Source: Cellulomonas sp. Root930 (GTDB lineage Bacteria > Actinomycetota > Actinomycetes > Actinomycetales > Cellulomonadaceae). Taken from it: a stretch of 64,000 nucleotides of DNA. This document shows, one piece after another, positions 1-9,403 of the stretch; positions within the stretch are counted from its first letter, which is position 1, and each line of letters starts with the position of its first letter. A program made the translations under genes and the position numbers. The stretch is from the NCBI GenBank assembly GCA_001429255.1, contig LMJI01000001.1, positions 1,033,256 through 1,097,255 on the forward strand, written 5' to 3'. The notes below the pieces were generated by a model that saw only the letters and a program-made list of their open reading frames with translations, was not told the origin of the DNA and did no database searches.

Positions 1-1163
1 GCGCGCAGGTCGTGGCCGACCACGTCGCCGACGGCGAGCCCGATGGCGCCGTCGGGCAGCGGGAGCACGTCGAACCAGTCCCCGCCCACCTCGGCCTGGC
101 GGCCGGACGGGATGTACGCGGCAGCGACGTCCAGCCCGGGGATCTCGGGGATCTCCGGCAGGAGGCTGTGCTGCAGGGTCAGCACGGCGGTGCGCTCGGC
201 CAGGAACAGCCGGACGTTGTCGAGCGCCAGCCCGGCCCGGCGCCCCAGGTGCGCGGCCGTCACCACGGCGTCCGCACCGAACCCGTCGACCGCCACCAGG
301 GTGAGCACGCCGAGCACCCGGTCGCGCGCGCGCAGCGGCACCACCATGGCCTGACCCAGGCCCAGCCGACGCAGCAGGTCCAGCTGGTCGGGGGTGGTCC
401 GCCCGGGCAGCGACGCGGTGTCGATGGCGTACGGGGTCGCGACGAACCCGGGGCTGCTGGTCAGTGCCTCGGCGATCTTGGGGGCGCGCGTGAGCCAGCT
501 GATGTCCTGGTTCGCCAGGGCCCGGACGGTCTCGCGGTCGTGCAGGTCACCGGCGACGAGGTGCACGCGGGAGAACCGACCGCGGTCGTCGGTGATGGCG
601 ACGAATCCCCAGGCCGCCAGCGCGGGGATCGCGATGTCCCCGAGGGCGTCGACCGCCGCGTCGTAGTCGAGGTTCTTGGCCAGCTCGTCGCTGATGTGGG
701 CGAGCAGGTCGAGCCGGGCCGCCGTCTCGTCGACGAGGTCGAGCTCGAGGTCCCGCACCTGGTCGGCGGCCACCCGCTCGGTGACGTCGGCCTGGATCCC
801 CACGTGGTGCGTCACCCGCCCGGTCTCGTCGACGACCGGGCTGATCACCACCTGGTTCCAGAACGGGGAGCCGTCGCGACGGTAGTTGCGGATGACGGCC
901 GCGACCGCCCGCCCGTCGTCCATCGCGGTCCGGATGCGCCCGACGGCGATCGGGTCGGTGTCCGCGCCCTGCAGGAACCGGCAGTTGCGGCCGAGCACCT
1001 CGTCCGCCGGGTAGCCGGTGAGCCGGCTGAACGCGCCGTTGACCCACACCAGGGGGTCGTCCGGCCGTAGCGCGTCCGAGATGGACAGTGCGAGGTCGCT
1101 GGAGAGCACGGCGTTCAGCGGCAGGTCGTCCTCGTGCTCGACCACCTTGTCGTCGCTGCTCAC
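1..1163 (-). CDS. LOV-GAF-SpoIIE (PP2C) blue-light sensor phosphatase, 3' end outside the window
   Basis: This is a predicted light-sensing serine/threonine phosphatase that would act in the cytoplasm on an anti-anti-sigma (STAS)-type substrate. Translating the minus strand from the GTG at 1163 gives a LOV domain with the flavin-adduct motif GRNCRFLQG (cysteine at residue 61) and the later NYRRDGSPFWNQ strand. A GAF-like stretch follows at roughly residues 150-290. The visible end is a SpoIIE/PP2C start: GGDWFDV, then GLAVGDVVGHD, which carries metal-binding aspartates. The gene is cut by the window edge, so the rest of the phosphatase domain is not seen. The start overlaps the stop of the upstream MFS gene (GTGA), implying translational coupling. 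The domain calls are strong. Light-dependence is inferred from the conserved cysteine and flanking motif. The downstream sigma pathway is unknown. Confidence 0.9.
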   Translation of the reverse strand, partial: MSSDDKVVEHEDDLPLNAVLSSDLALSISDALRPDDPLVWVNGAFSRLTGYPADEVLGRNCRFLQGADTDPIAVGRIRTAMDDGRAVAAVIRNYRRDGSPFWNQVVISPVVDETGRVTHHVGIQADVTERVAADQVRDLELDLVDETAARLDLLAHISDELAKNLDYDAAVDALGDIAIPALAAWGFVAITDDRGRFSRVHLVAGDLHDRETVRALANQDISWLTRAPKIAEALTSSPGFVATPYAIDTASLPGRTTPDQLDLLRRLGLGQAMVVPLRARDRVLGVLTLVAVDGFGADAVVTAAHLGRRAGLALDNVRLFLAERTAVLTLQHSLLPEIPEIPGLDVAAAYIPSGRQAEVGGDWFDVLPLPDGAIGLAVGDVVGHDLR

Positions 1164-2470
1164 GAGGCCAATCGTGCCTCGGTGACCCGCCCCGCGGGTA
1201 CCCCCCGGGAGGCCGATCCGTACAGCGCGGCGAACCCGGCGTACGCGACGGCGAGCACGAGGAAGAGCCCCTGGGAGTAGCCGGTGTCGGGCAGGGTGAC
1301 GGCCCCGAGCGCGGCGGCGCCGACGAACGCGGCGTTGTACAGGACGTCGTAGAGCGCGAACGCCCGGCCGCGGAAGGCGTCGTCGGTGTCGCGCTGCACG
1401 ATCGTGTCCACCGCGATCTTGGCGCCCTGCGCGGCCAGACCGAGCGCGCCGGCGGCGACCAGCACCGCGACCCGGGACGCCGAGGCGACGAGCAGCAGCT
1501 GGCTGACGGCCGCCAGGCCGAGGCAGAGCACGATCCATACGTGCGGGCCGGTGCGCGGTGACAGCACGGGCGTGAGCACCACCGCGAGCACGAAGCCGGC
1601 CGCCGACGCCCCGAGCACCAGCCCGAACGTCCGCAGCCCCTGGTCCGCGTCCGCGGGGTCGGACAGCAGGTTGCGGGCGATGAGGATGCTCGCGATGAAC
1701 GTGACGCCGTAGAGGAACCGGTGCGCGGCCATGATGCCGAGCGCCCGGGCGGGCGTCCGCCGCTCGATCAGGTGCCGCGCGCCGGCGACCAGCCCGTGGG
1801 CGAGGCTGCTCAGTGCCGCCTTCATCTGGCGGGCGTCGGCGCGCTCGTCGGGGCCCAGCCGGTCCTTGCCCAGCCGGGTGGCCAGCACGGCGGCGGTCGC
1901 CATGACCGCGGCGGCGACGAACAGTGCGGCTCCGTCGCGGGTGTGACCGGCGGGGAGCACCAGGCCGAGCACGAAGCCGATCCCGGCACCGACACCGGCC
2001 GCGGCGGCACCGAGCGTCGGGGTGAGCGAGTTGGCGGTGAGCAGCAGCGGACCGTCGACCGTGCGGGGCAGCGACGCGCTCAGCGCCGACAGCAGGAACC
2101 GGTTGATCGACAGGTTGACCAGCGCGAGCACGTAGACGGCCGGCCCGACCCCGTCCGTCACCATGATCAGGGCGATGACCACCGTGATCCCGACGCGCAC
2201 GAGGTTGCCGACGAACAGCACCTGGCGCCGGCGCCACCGGTCGAGCAGGACGCCTGCCCACGGGCCGACGATCGTGAACGGGAGCAGGAGCACGGCGAAC
2301 GCGGTCGCGACACCGGCCGCGGTGCTGGCGTTCTCCGGCGAGAAGAAGAACAGGGTCGCGAGCCCGACCTGGAACATGCCGTCGGCCGTCTGGCTCACGA
2401 GCCGGACGGCGAACAGCTTGCGGAAGTCCTTCAGGGGCCACAGGGCCTTGAGGTCGGCGATCACCTGCAC
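1160..2470 (-). CDS. MFS transporter
   Basis: This is a major facilitator permease of about 436 residues with roughly 12 hydrophobic segments, in the plasma membrane. It resembles actinobacterial MFS proteins of the kind annotated as putative drug or solute exporters; the substrate is unknown. The cytoplasmic start reads LKALWPLKDFRKLFAVRLVSQ, and an A-motif-like GPWAGVLLDRWRRRQVLF lies between helices 2 and 3. I chose the GTG at 2470 because a GGGAGG Shine-Dalgarno lies 8 nt upstream. The open frame extends further 5', but that part is Arg-rich and unlike a transporter. The stop overlaps the start of the LOV phosphatase by 4 nt, so the two are probably one transcript. No regulatory site was recognised in the short upstream gap, apart from the palindrome at 2536-2574. 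Confidence 0.85.
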   Translation of the reverse strand: MQVIADLKALWPLKDFRKLFAVRLVSQTADGMFQVGLATLFFFSPENASTAAGVATAFAVLLLPFTIVGPWAGVLLDRWRRRQVLFVGNLVRVGITVVIALIMVTDGVGPAVYVLALVNLSINRFLLSALSASLPRTVDGPLLLTANSLTPTLGAAAAGVGAGIGFVLGLVLPAGHTRDGAALFVAAAVMATAAVLATRLGKDRLGPDERADARQMKAALSSLAHGLVAGARHLIERRTPARALGIMAAHRFLYGVTFIASILIARNLLSDPADADQGLRTFGLVLGASAAGFVLAVVLTPVLSPRTGPHVWIVLCLGLAAVSQLLLVASASRVAVLVAAGALGLAAQGAKIAVDTIVQRDTDDAFRGRAFALYDVLYNAAFVGAAALGAVTLPDTGYSQGLFLVLAVAYAGFAALYGSASRGVPAGRVTEARLAS

Positions 2471-2535
2471 CAAGTCATCCTCCCACCCGGCGGGAGTCCG
2501 TCCCCGCGCCAGGCGCGGCCGACGGCGCCTCGTAG

Positions 2536-2574
2536 CTGAAGACTCTGTCGCGCCCACCGCGACAAAGGCTTCAG
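2536..2574. repeat. Palindromic repeat, copy A, at the 3' end of the AbiEi/DUF559 gene
   Basis: The left arm CTGAAGACTCTGTCGCG (2536-2552) and right arm CGCGACAAAGGCTTCAG (2558-2574) pair at 15 of 17 positions around a 5-nt loop. The stop codon of the DUF559 gene lies inside the right arm. The left arm closely matches the left arm of a second palindrome at 3638-3680 on the other side of the gene (18 of 20 bases over the first 20). It may be a transcription terminator, a REP-like element, or a boundary of a small transferable unit. Confidence 0.7.
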
Positions 2575-3569
2575 GCAGTGCGTGCGGTGCAGGTGTCGCT
2601 GCACGGTCGCAGTCGACCGGGCCAGCCGCGCGAGCGCAGCGCGGCCGCGACCTGCGTAGCTGTCGCACACGGCTGCACCACGACGTGCCGCCAGCGGTAG
2701 CGGAGAGTCAGCTCGGAGTGCTCGATGACCACCGCGTTGTCCCGCCACGTGTCCTCGTCGGTGCGACCGAACGGGTGGGCGAGCTGCCCGTCGAGCTCGA
2801 CGCGCACGCCGAGGGCTACGTAGACCCGGTCGGCGCGGATCCACCGATCGTCGATCCGGTGGCGCACCTGTGTCCGGGCGACCGGCAGCCCGTGGCGTCG
2901 TTCGACGTCCCGTTCGTACCGGTGCTCCAACGGCGACTCGATCCCGCGGTCCGTGTCGCCGAGGAGGTCGACCAGAAGCCGACGATGTCGCAGCCGGTCA
3001 CGCCTCCCCGCCTGCAACAGCACGCGGCCGGGGAGCACACCCTGGCGCACGGCGTCGGACACCAGCGCGACGACCTCGTCCTCGGACCGCAGCTCACGCA
3101 CCAGGTCGAGGACGGTCTCGTCGACGCCCACCGCTCGCAACCTGCCGCCCGCCCAGGGCTGCACCTGCCGTCGGTGCACCGTGAGCCCCGGCTGCGTGGT
3201 GACGACGCGACGATCCGGGATGCTGACGACGAGGGCCGAGCCGGGGTGCTTGACGATCCCGTGCAGGAACGCCGCCGACCGGTGTGAGAGAGCAGCACCC
3301 TCCCCGGCGAACAGCAGTGCGCCTCGGGCCTTCTCGTGCCAGGTGATCGCTCCGGAGTGGAGCAGCACGACGCCCCGGAACAGAAGCTGCCACTCCCCGG
3401 TGGCGACGCGTCGCGCCACCATCGACCGGCTCAGACCCCACGTCTGCAGCTGCTGCGTGGTGGCGACGCCGTTCTGGTGCGCGATCGTCAGCTGTGCGGA
3501 GGCGGTCAGTCGCGCGGGCAGCCGCCCCACGACAGGGCCACTGGTCCCTTCGCGACGAGCTCCCGTCAT
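2571..3569 (-). CDS. AbiEi-type winged-helix N-terminus with DUF559 (Vsr-like nuclease-fold) C-terminus
   Basis: This is a roughly 332-residue protein of a class common in actinobacteria, usually labelled type IV toxin-antitoxin AbiEi antitoxin domain and/or DUF559. The N-terminus (QLTIAHQNGVATTQQL then SRSMVARRVATGEWQLLFRGVV) is the AbiEi winged helix. The C-terminus has RADRVYVALGVRVELDG, an arrangement of D then E-x-D typical of DUF559 PD-(D/E)XK folds, followed by a conserved D-x-x-R-D-N block and an LRYRW strand. No AbiEii nucleotidyltransferase partner is adjacent, so it is an orphan. Function is unproven: it could be a DNA-binding regulator, a DNA repair-like nuclease, or a selfish-element protein. 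It is bracketed by two related palindromes (2536-2574 and 3638-3680). The start is uncertain: ATG at 3569 or 3587 are both possible, and the frame is open up to 3713. Confidence 0.75.
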   Translation of the reverse strand: MTGARREGTSGPVVGRLPARLTASAQLTIAHQNGVATTQQLQTWGLSRSMVARRVATGEWQLLFRGVVLLHSGAITWHEKARGALLFAGEGAALSHRSAAFLHGIVKHPGSALVVSIPDRRVVTTQPGLTVHRRQVQPWAGGRLRAVGVDETVLDLVRELRSEDEVVALVSDAVRQGVLPGRVLLQAGRRDRLRHRRLLVDLLGDTDRGIESPLEHRYERDVERRHGLPVARTQVRHRIDDRWIRADRVYVALGVRVELDGQLAHPFGRTDEDTWRDNAVVIEHSELTLRYRWRHVVVQPCATATQVAAALRSRGWPGRLRPCSDTCTARTA

Positions 3570-3637
3570 CCCTGGAGCCTGCGGCATGGGCGCCGACCCT
3601 CGCTCGCTGCATCCACAAGGGCCACGGGTCATCGACC

Positions 3638-3680
3638 AGCTGAAGGCTTTGTCGCGCCTGGCGCAACGAAGTCTCCAGCT
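3638..3680. repeat. Palindromic repeat, copy B, upstream of the AbiEi/DUF559 gene
   Basis: The 21-nt arms at 3638-3658 and 3660-3680 pair at 17 of 21 positions around a single central base. The left arm begins AGCTGAAGGCTTTGTCGCG, nearly identical to the left arm of copy A at the other end of the gene. The two copies lie in the same orientation about 1.1 kb apart, one on each side of the gene. No target-site duplication was recognised by eye. Confidence 0.7.
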
Positions 3681-3699
3681 GCTGCGCACGGCCGCGACG

Positions 3700-3737
3700 A
3701 CGAAGGCGCGCACCCCCGCGGGGATGCGCGCCTTCGT
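3700..3737 (-). terminator. Hairpin terminator after ino1
   Basis: A perfect 13-bp stem, ACGAAGGCGCGCA (3700-3712) with its complement (3725-3737), has a GC-rich inner stem in the loop. It lies 24 nt past the ino1 stop codon. There is no clear U-tract, as is usual for high-GC actinobacterial terminators. Confidence 0.7.
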
Positions 3738-3761
3738 GTCAGATCAGCGGGTGAGTCGAGC

Positions 3762-4853
3762 TCAGCGCTCGCGCTCGCCGCGGATGAAGGCCTCGACCTG
3801 CTGGCGACCCTCGGTGTCCTCGGTCTGCACGGGCGGGGACTTCATGAAGTACGTCGACGCCGACAGGATCGGGCCGCCGATGCCGCGGTCCTTGGCGATC
3901 TTCGCGGCACGGACGGCGTCGATGATGATGCCGGCCGAGTTGGGCGAGTCCCAGACCTCGAGCTTGTACTCGAGGTTCAGGGGCACCTCGCCGAACGCGC
4001 GACCCTCGAGGCGGACGTAGGCCCACTTGCGGTCGTCGAGCCAGGCGACGTAGTCCGACGGGCCGATGTGGACGTTGCGGTCCGACTTCTTGCCGCCGAG
4101 CGGGCCGCTCAGGTTGGAGGTGACGGCCTGCGTCTTGGAGAGCTTCTTGGACTCCAGGCGGTCGCGCTCGAGCATGTTCTTGAAGTCCATGTTGCCGCCG
4201 ACGTTCAGCTGGTACGTGCGGTCCAGCACGACGCCGCGGTCCTCGAACAGGCGGGCGAGCACGCGGTGCGTGATGGTCGCGCCGACCTGCGACTTGATGT
4301 CGTCGCCGACGATCGGGACGCCGGCAGCCTCGAACTTCGCGGCCCACACCGGGTCGGACGCGATGAAGACGGGCAGGGCGTTGACGAACGCGACGCCGGC
4401 GTCGATGGCGCACTGGGCGTAGTACTTCGCGGCGATCTCGGACCCGACGGGCAGGTAGCAGACGAGGACGTCGGCACGGGCCTCGCGCAGGGCGGCGACG
4501 ATGTCGACCGGCTCGGCGTCGGACTCGGTGATGGTCTCGCGGTAGTACTTGCCGAGGCCGTCGTTGGTGACACCACGCTGCACGGGCACGCCGAGCGGCG
4601 GGACGTCAGCGATCTTGATGGTGTTGTTCTCCGAGGCGCCGATGGCCTCGGACAGGTCGAATCCGACCTTCTTCGCGTCCACGTCGAACGCGGCGACGAA
4701 CTCGATGTCGCGGACGTGGTAGTCGCCGAACTGCACGTGCATCAGGCCGGGCACGGTGCCGCTCGGGTCGGCGTCGGCGTAGTAGTGCACGCCCTGGACG
4801 AGCGACGCGGCGCAGTTGCCGACGCCGACGATGGCGACGCGGATGGAGGTCAT
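3762..4853 (-). CDS. ino1: Myo-inositol-3-phosphate synthase
   Basis: It converts glucose 6-phosphate to 1L-myo-inositol 3-phosphate with NAD+, feeding phosphatidylinositol and mycothiol synthesis in actinobacteria. The 363-residue protein has the N-terminal nucleotide-binding loop [16 protein letters not shown] (about residues 6-21), a central [14 protein letters not shown], and the conserved [13 protein letters not shown] and SKTQAV blocks that follow the active-site region. C-terminal motifs [21 protein letters not shown] and [17 protein letters not shown] are intact. Length fits the short bacterial/archaeal class. An AAGGAG ribosome site precedes the ATG, which overlaps the padR stop by 4 nt (ATGA). 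This is the Rv0047c-ino1 arrangement of mycobacteria. Confidence 0.96.
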   Translation of the reverse strand: MTSIRVAIVGVGNCAASLVQGVHYYADADPSGTVPGLMHVQFGDYHVRDIEFVAAFDVDAKKVGFDLSEAIGASENNTIKIADVPPLGVPVQRGVTNDGLGKYYRETITESDAEPVDIVAALREARADVLVCYLPVGSEIAAKYYAQCAIDAGVAFVNALPVFIASDPVWAAKFEAAGVPIVGDDIKSQVGATITHRVLARLFEDRGVVLDRTYQLNVGGNMDFKNMLERDRLESKKLSKTQAVTSNLSGPLGGKKSDRNVHIGPSDYVAWLDDRKWAYVRLEGRAFGEVPLNLEYKLEVWDSPNSAGIIIDAVRAAKIAKDRGIGGPILSASTYFMKSPPVQTEDTEGRQQVEAFIRGERER

Positions 4854-5500
4854 CCTCGCTCCTTCTCGGTGGTTCGCGCGGGGGCGACGTCGTCGTCCTC
4901 CACGGGTGTGTCAGCAACGGCCGGATGACCGGTGCCTGCGGGACGGGTGCGGCGCACGCCGCGCTCGTTGTCGATCAGCCCGTCGAGCCAGCGGACTTCA
5001 CGCTCGACCTGTTCGAGGCCGTGCCGCTGGAGCTCGAGGGTGTACTCGTCCATGCGCTCGCGGGTGCGGGCGAAGGACTGGCGGACCGTCTCGAGGCGTT
5101 CGGTCAGGCGCGAGCGCCGACCCTCGAGGATCCGGAGGCGGGTCTCGGCGTCGGTCTGCCCGAAGAAGGCGAACCTGACGTCGAAGTTCTCGTCCTCCCA
5201 CGCGGCCGGTCCCGACGACGCGAGCACCTGCTGCAGGTGCTCCTTGCCGTCGGCCGTCAGCTGGTAGACGATCCGGGCACGCTTGGACGCCACACCGTGC
5301 GGGGTCGCGAGCGACTCGATCCCCTGGATCCACCCGCGGTCGACCAGCGACTTGAGGCAGGGGTACAGGGAGCCGTACGACAGGGCGCGGAACGACCCGA
5401 GCACGAGGTTGAGCCGCTTGCGCAGCTCGTAGCCGTGCATCGGGGACTCGTGGAGCAGCCCGAGGATGGCCGGCTCGAGCACGTCGGAACGACCGCGCAC
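4850..5500 (-). CDS. PadR-family transcriptional regulator linked to ino1
   Basis: This is a 216-residue regulator with the PadR winged helix at the N-terminus ([25 protein letters not shown], then [19 protein letters not shown]) and a helical C-terminal dimerisation region (about residues 95-175), seen as [27 protein letters not shown]. The GTG start at 5500 is preceded by AGGAGG with 7-nt spacing. It overlaps ino1 by 4 nt, so both are co-transcribed. An AT-rich dyad at 5532-5552 just upstream is the likely operator, which would make this an autoregulated padR-ino1 operon. The homologous gene pair in Mycobacterium tuberculosis is Rv0047c-Rv0046c. The effector is unknown. Confidence 0.92.
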   Translation of the reverse strand: MRGRSDVLEPAILGLLHESPMHGYELRKRLNLVLGSFRALSYGSLYPCLKSLVDRGWIQGIESLATPHGVASKRARIVYQLTADGKEHLQQVLASSGPAAWEDENFDVRFAFFGQTDAETRLRILEGRRSRLTERLETVRQSFARTRERMDEYTLELQRHGLEQVEREVRWLDGLIDNERGVRRTRPAGTGHPAVADTPVEDDDVAPARTTEKERG

Positions 5501-5531
5501 GGGGGCACCTCCTCAGGATATTGGTCGAGTC

Positions 5532-5552
5532 GATGTATCAACTCGATACATC
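5532..5552. promoter_or_regulatory. Probable PadR operator
   Basis: A perfect inverted repeat, GATGTATC-N5-GATACATC, lies about 32 bp upstream of the padR GTG, an AT-rich island in very GC-rich DNA. PadR proteins are known to bind dyads containing ATGT and ACAT half-sites. Here the half-sites are 11 nt apart rather than the often quoted 8. The assignment to this PadR is inferred from position. Confidence 0.6.
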
Positions 5553-5797
5553 CGGAGAGTATGTCGAGAACGAGGATACGAGCAAGTCCGGCCCCCACGG
5601 TGACCCCCGTCACCTCTGCCCTCCCAGGTGCGGCGGCGGTTCGCGCACGGCGTGCCGATCATGTGAAGGCTCGTCGGATCCACGCCTGAGCCCTCGCGAC
5701 CGGGACAGGGAGGTCCCCCATACTGAGCAACGCGGCTGACGCCTGCCCGGATCCGGGCGGACCGGCCGGACCCAGTCGTCGGACGGAAGGCAGCGCG

Positions 5798-8209
5798 TTG
5801 GCAGGCACGAATCGGAGGGCACCCGCTCGGGGCAAGCGCACCGCGCCCCGCGGCACGGCGACCTCGTCGCGCAGCAGCGCCCCCAAGCGTCGGTTCTTCG
5901 ACTACCCCCGGTCGGGCTTCCACGGCCTGCACCGCTGGCTGCCCTCGTGGCGGTTCATGGTCGGCACCATCCTCGCGGTCGGTTTCCTCGGTGCCGGCGC
6001 GGTCGCCGGTGCGTACGCGTACACGAAGGTCCCCGACCCGGCCGACGACACCCGCGCGCAGACGACCACCGTCTACTACGCCAACACCGACGGCAGCCAG
6101 GGCGAGGTCATGGGCACGTTCGCCGCCCAGAAGCGCCAGCTCGTCGACTATGCGACCCTGCCTCCGTACGTCGGCCAGGCGGTCGCCGCCGCCGAGGACA
6201 AGACGTTCTTCACCAACAACAGCGGCGTCTCGATCACCGGCATGGGCCGCGCGCTCCTGAACAACCTGCGGGGCGGCGCGACCCAGGGCGGGTCGACGCT
6301 GACGCAGCAGTACGTCGAGCGGTACTACGTGGACAAGACGACGACGGACTACGTCGGCAAGTTCAAGGAGACCCTCCTGGCGATCAAGATCGCCAGGAAG
6401 GAGACCAAGCCCCAGATCATGGGCCGCTACCTCAACACCATCTACTTCGGGCGGGACACGTACGGCATCCAGGCGGCGGCGCAGGCCTACTTCGCCAAGG
6501 ACGCCAAGGACCTCACGCCGTCCGAGGCCGCCCTGCTGGCCGGGATCATCCCGTCGCCCAACAACTGGGACCCGCAGGTCAGCCCCTCCAAGGCCGAGGC
6601 GCGCTGGAACATCGTCCTCGACTCCATGGAGGAGGAGGGCTGGCTGGCGCCCGCGGACCGTGCGGCGATGACCTTCCCGCTGACCGTGGAGTACAAGCGC
6701 GCGGACTCGATGGGCGGCACGGCGGGGTTCTTGCTCGAGATGGTGCGCAACGAGCTCAAGCGCGAGCCCCTCGCCCTGACGGACGACGAGATCAACCGCG
6801 GTGGCTTCCGGGTGCAGACCACCATCCAGAAGCCGCTCCAGGACGCGGCCGTGGCGACCGCGAACGGCTTCCTCGACGGGACGCTCCTGGACCAGGACGG
6901 CGCCGCGCCGCCCAACCCTGCGATCCGGGTCTCGGTCTCATCGGTGGATCCGCGGGACGGGGCGATCGTGGCGCTCTACGGCGGCCGCGACTACCTCACC
7001 GACCAACGCAACGCCGTCACGTACGACAAGGTGCAGGCCGGTTCGACGTTCAAGCCCTTCACCCTCCTCGCCGCGCTCCAGTCCGGGGTGTCCCTGACCG
7101 AACGGTTCAGCGGCAAGTCCCCGCAGACGCTGGACGGGTGGGACTCGACGTCGAAGAAGGTCAGCAACTTCGGCGGCACGTCGTTCGGCAACATCGACCT
7201 CGTCGAGGCGACCGCGCAGTCGGTCAACACGGTGTACGCCCAGCTCAACCTCCAGATCGGTCCGGAGAAGACGGCCGAGGCGGCCAAGCAGGCCGGCATC
7301 AGCACCGTCGTCGAGCCCAATGCCGGCAACGTGCTCGGCAGCACCTCTGTGCGCCCGATCGAGATGGCCACGGCCTACGCGACGATCGCCGCCAACGGGA
7401 CGCGCCACGACGCCTTCATCGTCCGGTCGGTCACCAACCCCAACCAGACCGTGGCGTTCGAGCACCCGGACACCTCCGTGCAGGCGTTCTCGCCCGACGT
7501 GGCCGCCGACGCCACCTACGCGATGACCCAGGTGGTCGAGAAGGGCTCCGGCAAGGACTGGATCAAGCCGCTCGGCCGCCCGATCGCAGGGAAGACCGGC
7601 ACCTCGACGGACAACAAGTCCGCCTGGTTCGTGGGGTTCACCCCGAACATCGTCACCGAGGTGTCGCTCAGTCAGACGGGCGCGGACGGCAAGGCCCAGG
7701 ACACCATCACGCCGTTCGGCAAGACGAAGAGCGGCCGGACGATCGAGGAGATCACCGGCGCGACGTGGCCGGCGTTCATCTGGCAGTCGTACATGAACGT
7801 GGTCTTCGCGCAGCCGCCGTACGCGGCCGTGGTGGACTTCCCGCCCCGGGCCAACGTCGGCTCCAAGCCGACCACGACGCCGACCCAGGCGCCGACCGAG
7901 ACCGCGGCTCCGACGGAGGCCCCCACCGAGCAGGCGCCGACGGAGGTCGCCGTCCCCTCGGGGCTCGAGGGCAAGCTCGAGGCCGACGCCACGGCGGCGG
8001 TCGTGAACGCCGGGCTCGCGGCGAACGTGGTCTCCGAGCCGTCGGACACCGTCACGTCGGGGCGCGTGATCCGGGTGGACCCGAAGGGCGGTTCGACGGT
8101 CGCCTCGGGGAGCGCGGTCACCCTCGTCATCTCCACCGGGCCGAAGGCCCAGCCGACGCAGCAGCCGCCGCCTCAGCCGACCCCGACCGAGACGGCAGCA
8201 GCCCCCTGA
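5798..8209 (+). CDS. ponA: Class A penicillin-binding protein (transglycosylase/transpeptidase) with PASTA domain
   Basis: This 803-residue bifunctional enzyme polymerises and cross-links peptidoglycan at the outer face of the membrane. A basic cytoplasmic tail (1-50) precedes one membrane helix (about 53-75). The GT51 domain shows EDKTFF (133-138) and GGSTLTQQ (164-171). The transpeptidase domain has the SxxK serine at residue 416 (STFK), an SVN motif, and KTGT at 599. A Pro/Thr-rich linker leads to one PASTA domain (about 720-785) and a [14 protein letters not shown] tail. The start is a TTG at 5798 with GGAAGG 7 nt upstream. The GC-rich 5' gap contains a perfect palindrome GCCCGGATCCGGGC at 5745-5758 of unknown role; otherwise nothing was recognised in 5553-5797. 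Gene order with ino1-padR and rpsF matches mycobacterial ponA1. Confidence 0.95.
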   Translation: MAGTNRRAPARGKRTAPRGTATSSRSSAPKRRFFDYPRSGFHGLHRWLPSWRFMVGTILAVGFLGAGAVAGAYAYTKVPDPADDTRAQTTTVYYANTDGSQGEVMGTFAAQKRQLVDYATLPPYVGQAVAAAEDKTFFTNNSGVSITGMGRALLNNLRGGATQGGSTLTQQYVERYYVDKTTTDYVGKFKETLLAIKIARKETKPQIMGRYLNTIYFGRDTYGIQAAAQAYFAKDAKDLTPSEAALLAGIIPSPNNWDPQVSPSKAEARWNIVLDSMEEEGWLAPADRAAMTFPLTVEYKRADSMGGTAGFLLEMVRNELKREPLALTDDEINRGGFRVQTTIQKPLQDAAVATANGFLDGTLLDQDGAAPPNPAIRVSVSSVDPRDGAIVALYGGRDYLTDQRNAVTYDKVQAGSTFKPFTLLAALQSGVSLTERFSGKSPQTLDGWDSTSKKVSNFGGTSFGNIDLVEATAQSVNTVYAQLNLQIGPEKTAEAAKQAGISTVVEPNAGNVLGSTSVRPIEMATAYATIAANGTRHDAFIVRSVTNPNQTVAFEHPDTSVQAFSPDVAADATYAMTQVVEKGSGKDWIKPLGRPIAGKTGTSTDNKSAWFVGFTPNIVTEVSLSQTGADGKAQDTITPFGKTKSGRTIEEITGATWPAFIWQSYMNVVFAQPPYAAVVDFPPRANVGSKPTTTPTQAPTETAAPTEAPTEQAPTEVAVPSGLEGKLEADATAAVVNAGLAANVVSEPSDTVTSGRVIRVDPKGGSTVASGSAVTLVISTGPKAQPTQQPPPQPTPTETAAAP

Positions 8210-8213
8210 TCCT

Positions 8214-8243
8214 CGGCGAGGGTCGGCCGTCCGCCCCTCGCCG
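8214..8243 (+). terminator. Terminator hairpin after ponA
   Basis: CGGCGAGGG (8214-8222) pairs perfectly with CCCTCGCCG (8235-8243) across a 12-nt loop, 4 nt past the ponA stop codon. There is no U-tract. Confidence 0.55.
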
Positions 8244-8420
8244 GAGCTTCCGGGCCCTTGCTCGTCCACAGCCGATTTCGGCGGTGGCCCCGGGCCGGGT
8301 AGCCTTGGAGATTGCTGTGCCCGGAGGGGACCGTCGTCATGGACGGATCGCTCCGCGCAGCGACGCACACACCCTCCTGCCACGGATCGACCGTGGCCGC
8401 TGAGACCAGAGGAGGTGGGT

Positions 8421-8714
8421 ATGAGCCTGCGTCAGTACGAACTCATGATCATCCTTGACCCCGAGATCGAGGAGCGCACCGTTGCTCCGTCGCTCGACAA
8501 GTACCTGACGGTCGTCAAGACCGACGGTGGCACTGTCGACAAGGTCGACATCTGGGGCCGTCGTCGGCTTGCCTACGACATCCAGAAGAAGTCCGAGGGC
8601 ATCTACGCCGTCATCGACTTCCACGCGACGCCTGCGACCGCCAAGGAGCTCGACCGCCAGCTCGGCCTCAACGAGGTCGTCCTGCGGACCAAGGTCCTGC
8701 GCGCCGACGCCTGA
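8421..8714 (+). CDS. rpsF: 30S ribosomal protein bS6
   Basis: This small-subunit protein forms a heterodimer with bS18 on the platform of the 30S subunit. The 97-residue product starts [21 protein letters not shown], shows the typical [29 protein letters not shown] core and ends [15 protein letters not shown] chose ATG 8421 because AGAGGAGG ends 5 nt upstream; an in-frame GTG at 8415 sits inside that ribosome site. It is the first gene of the conserved rpsF-ssb-rpsR-rplI operon. The 8244-8420 leader holds no recognisable gene. A promoter and an autoregulatory S6:S18 site are expected there, but I could not assign either. Confidence 0.97.
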   Translation: MSLRQYELMIILDPEIEERTVAPSLDKYLTVVKTDGGTVDKVDIWGRRRLAYDIQKKSEGIYAVIDFHATPATAKELDRQLGLNEVVLRTKVLRADA

Positions 8715-8786
8715 TCTCTTGTGGGCGGCCGCCCGTAACGTGCGGCTCCACATCTTCCGACTGATCGAACGAACGAGGAGCTGGGC

Positions 8787-9326
8787 ATGAGCGGTGAGAC
8801 CGTCATCACGGTGATCGGGAACCTGACCGGGGATCCCGAGCTGCGCTTCACCCCCTCGGGGGCAGCTGTCGCGAACTTCACCGTCGCGTCCACCCCCCGT
8901 ACGTTCGACCGCCAGAGCAACGAGTGGAAGGACGGCGACACGCTGTTCCTCCGCTGCTCGATCTGGCGGGAGGCGGCCGAGTCGGTCGCCGAGTCGCTCA
9001 CCAAGGGCACCCGCGTCATCGTGACCGGCCGGCTCGTGCAGCGCTCGTATGAGACCCGCGAGGGCGAGAAGCGCACCGTGTACGAGCTCCAGGTCGACGA
9101 GGTCGGCCCGTCCCTGCGCTACGCCACGGCCAAGGTCACCCGGACCCAGCGTTCGGGTGGCGGCGGCGGTGGCTTCGGCGGCGGGGGCGGCGGCGGCTTC
9201 AACGGTGGCGGCGGCGGTGGGTTCGGCGGCTCCGGCGGCGGTGGCGGCACTCAGCAGGACGACCCGTGGGCGACGCCCGCGGGTGGTGCTGGCGGTGCCG
9301 GCTACTCCGACGAGCCCCCGTTCTGA
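8787..9326 (+). CDS. ssb: Single-stranded DNA-binding protein
   Basis: This coats single-stranded DNA during replication, repair and recombination. The 179-residue protein has an N-terminal OB fold ([35 protein letters not shown]... [32 protein letters not shown]). A long Gly-rich linker of [10 protein letters not shown] repeats runs from about residue 120 to 155. The acidic tip DEPPF is the docking peptide for partner proteins, including the PolIII chi subunit in other bacteria. AGGAG lies upstream of the ATG. It sits second in the rpsF-ssb-rpsR-rplI operon. Confidence 0.97.
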   Translation: MSGETVITVIGNLTGDPELRFTPSGAAVANFTVASTPRTFDRQSNEWKDGDTLFLRCSIWREAAESVAESLTKGTRVIVTGRLVQRSYETREGEKRTVYELQVDEVGPSLRYATAKVTRTQRSGGGGGGFGGGGGGGFNGGGGGGFGGSGGGGGTQQDDPWATPAGGAGGAGYSDEPPF

Positions 9327-9403
9327 TCGGCGCCTGACACTCAGACATTCCCCATCCCTGGGCACGGCAACGCCCAGGGCTCCAGCAGACAAGGAGCACC
9401 ACG

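Noticed and set aside
12..1070. Plus-strand open frame over the LOV phosphatase
   Set aside because: The minus-strand frame carries the LOV and SpoIIE motifs; the plus frame is a high-GC shadow.
3336..4928. 530-codon plus-strand frame opposite ino1
   Set aside because: The minus strand is ino1 with all motifs; the plus frame has only shadow composition.
8244..8420. Autoregulatory S6:S18 RNA leader
   Set aside because: Expected from known rpsF operons, but no convincing CCG-containing hairpin could be assigned by eye.
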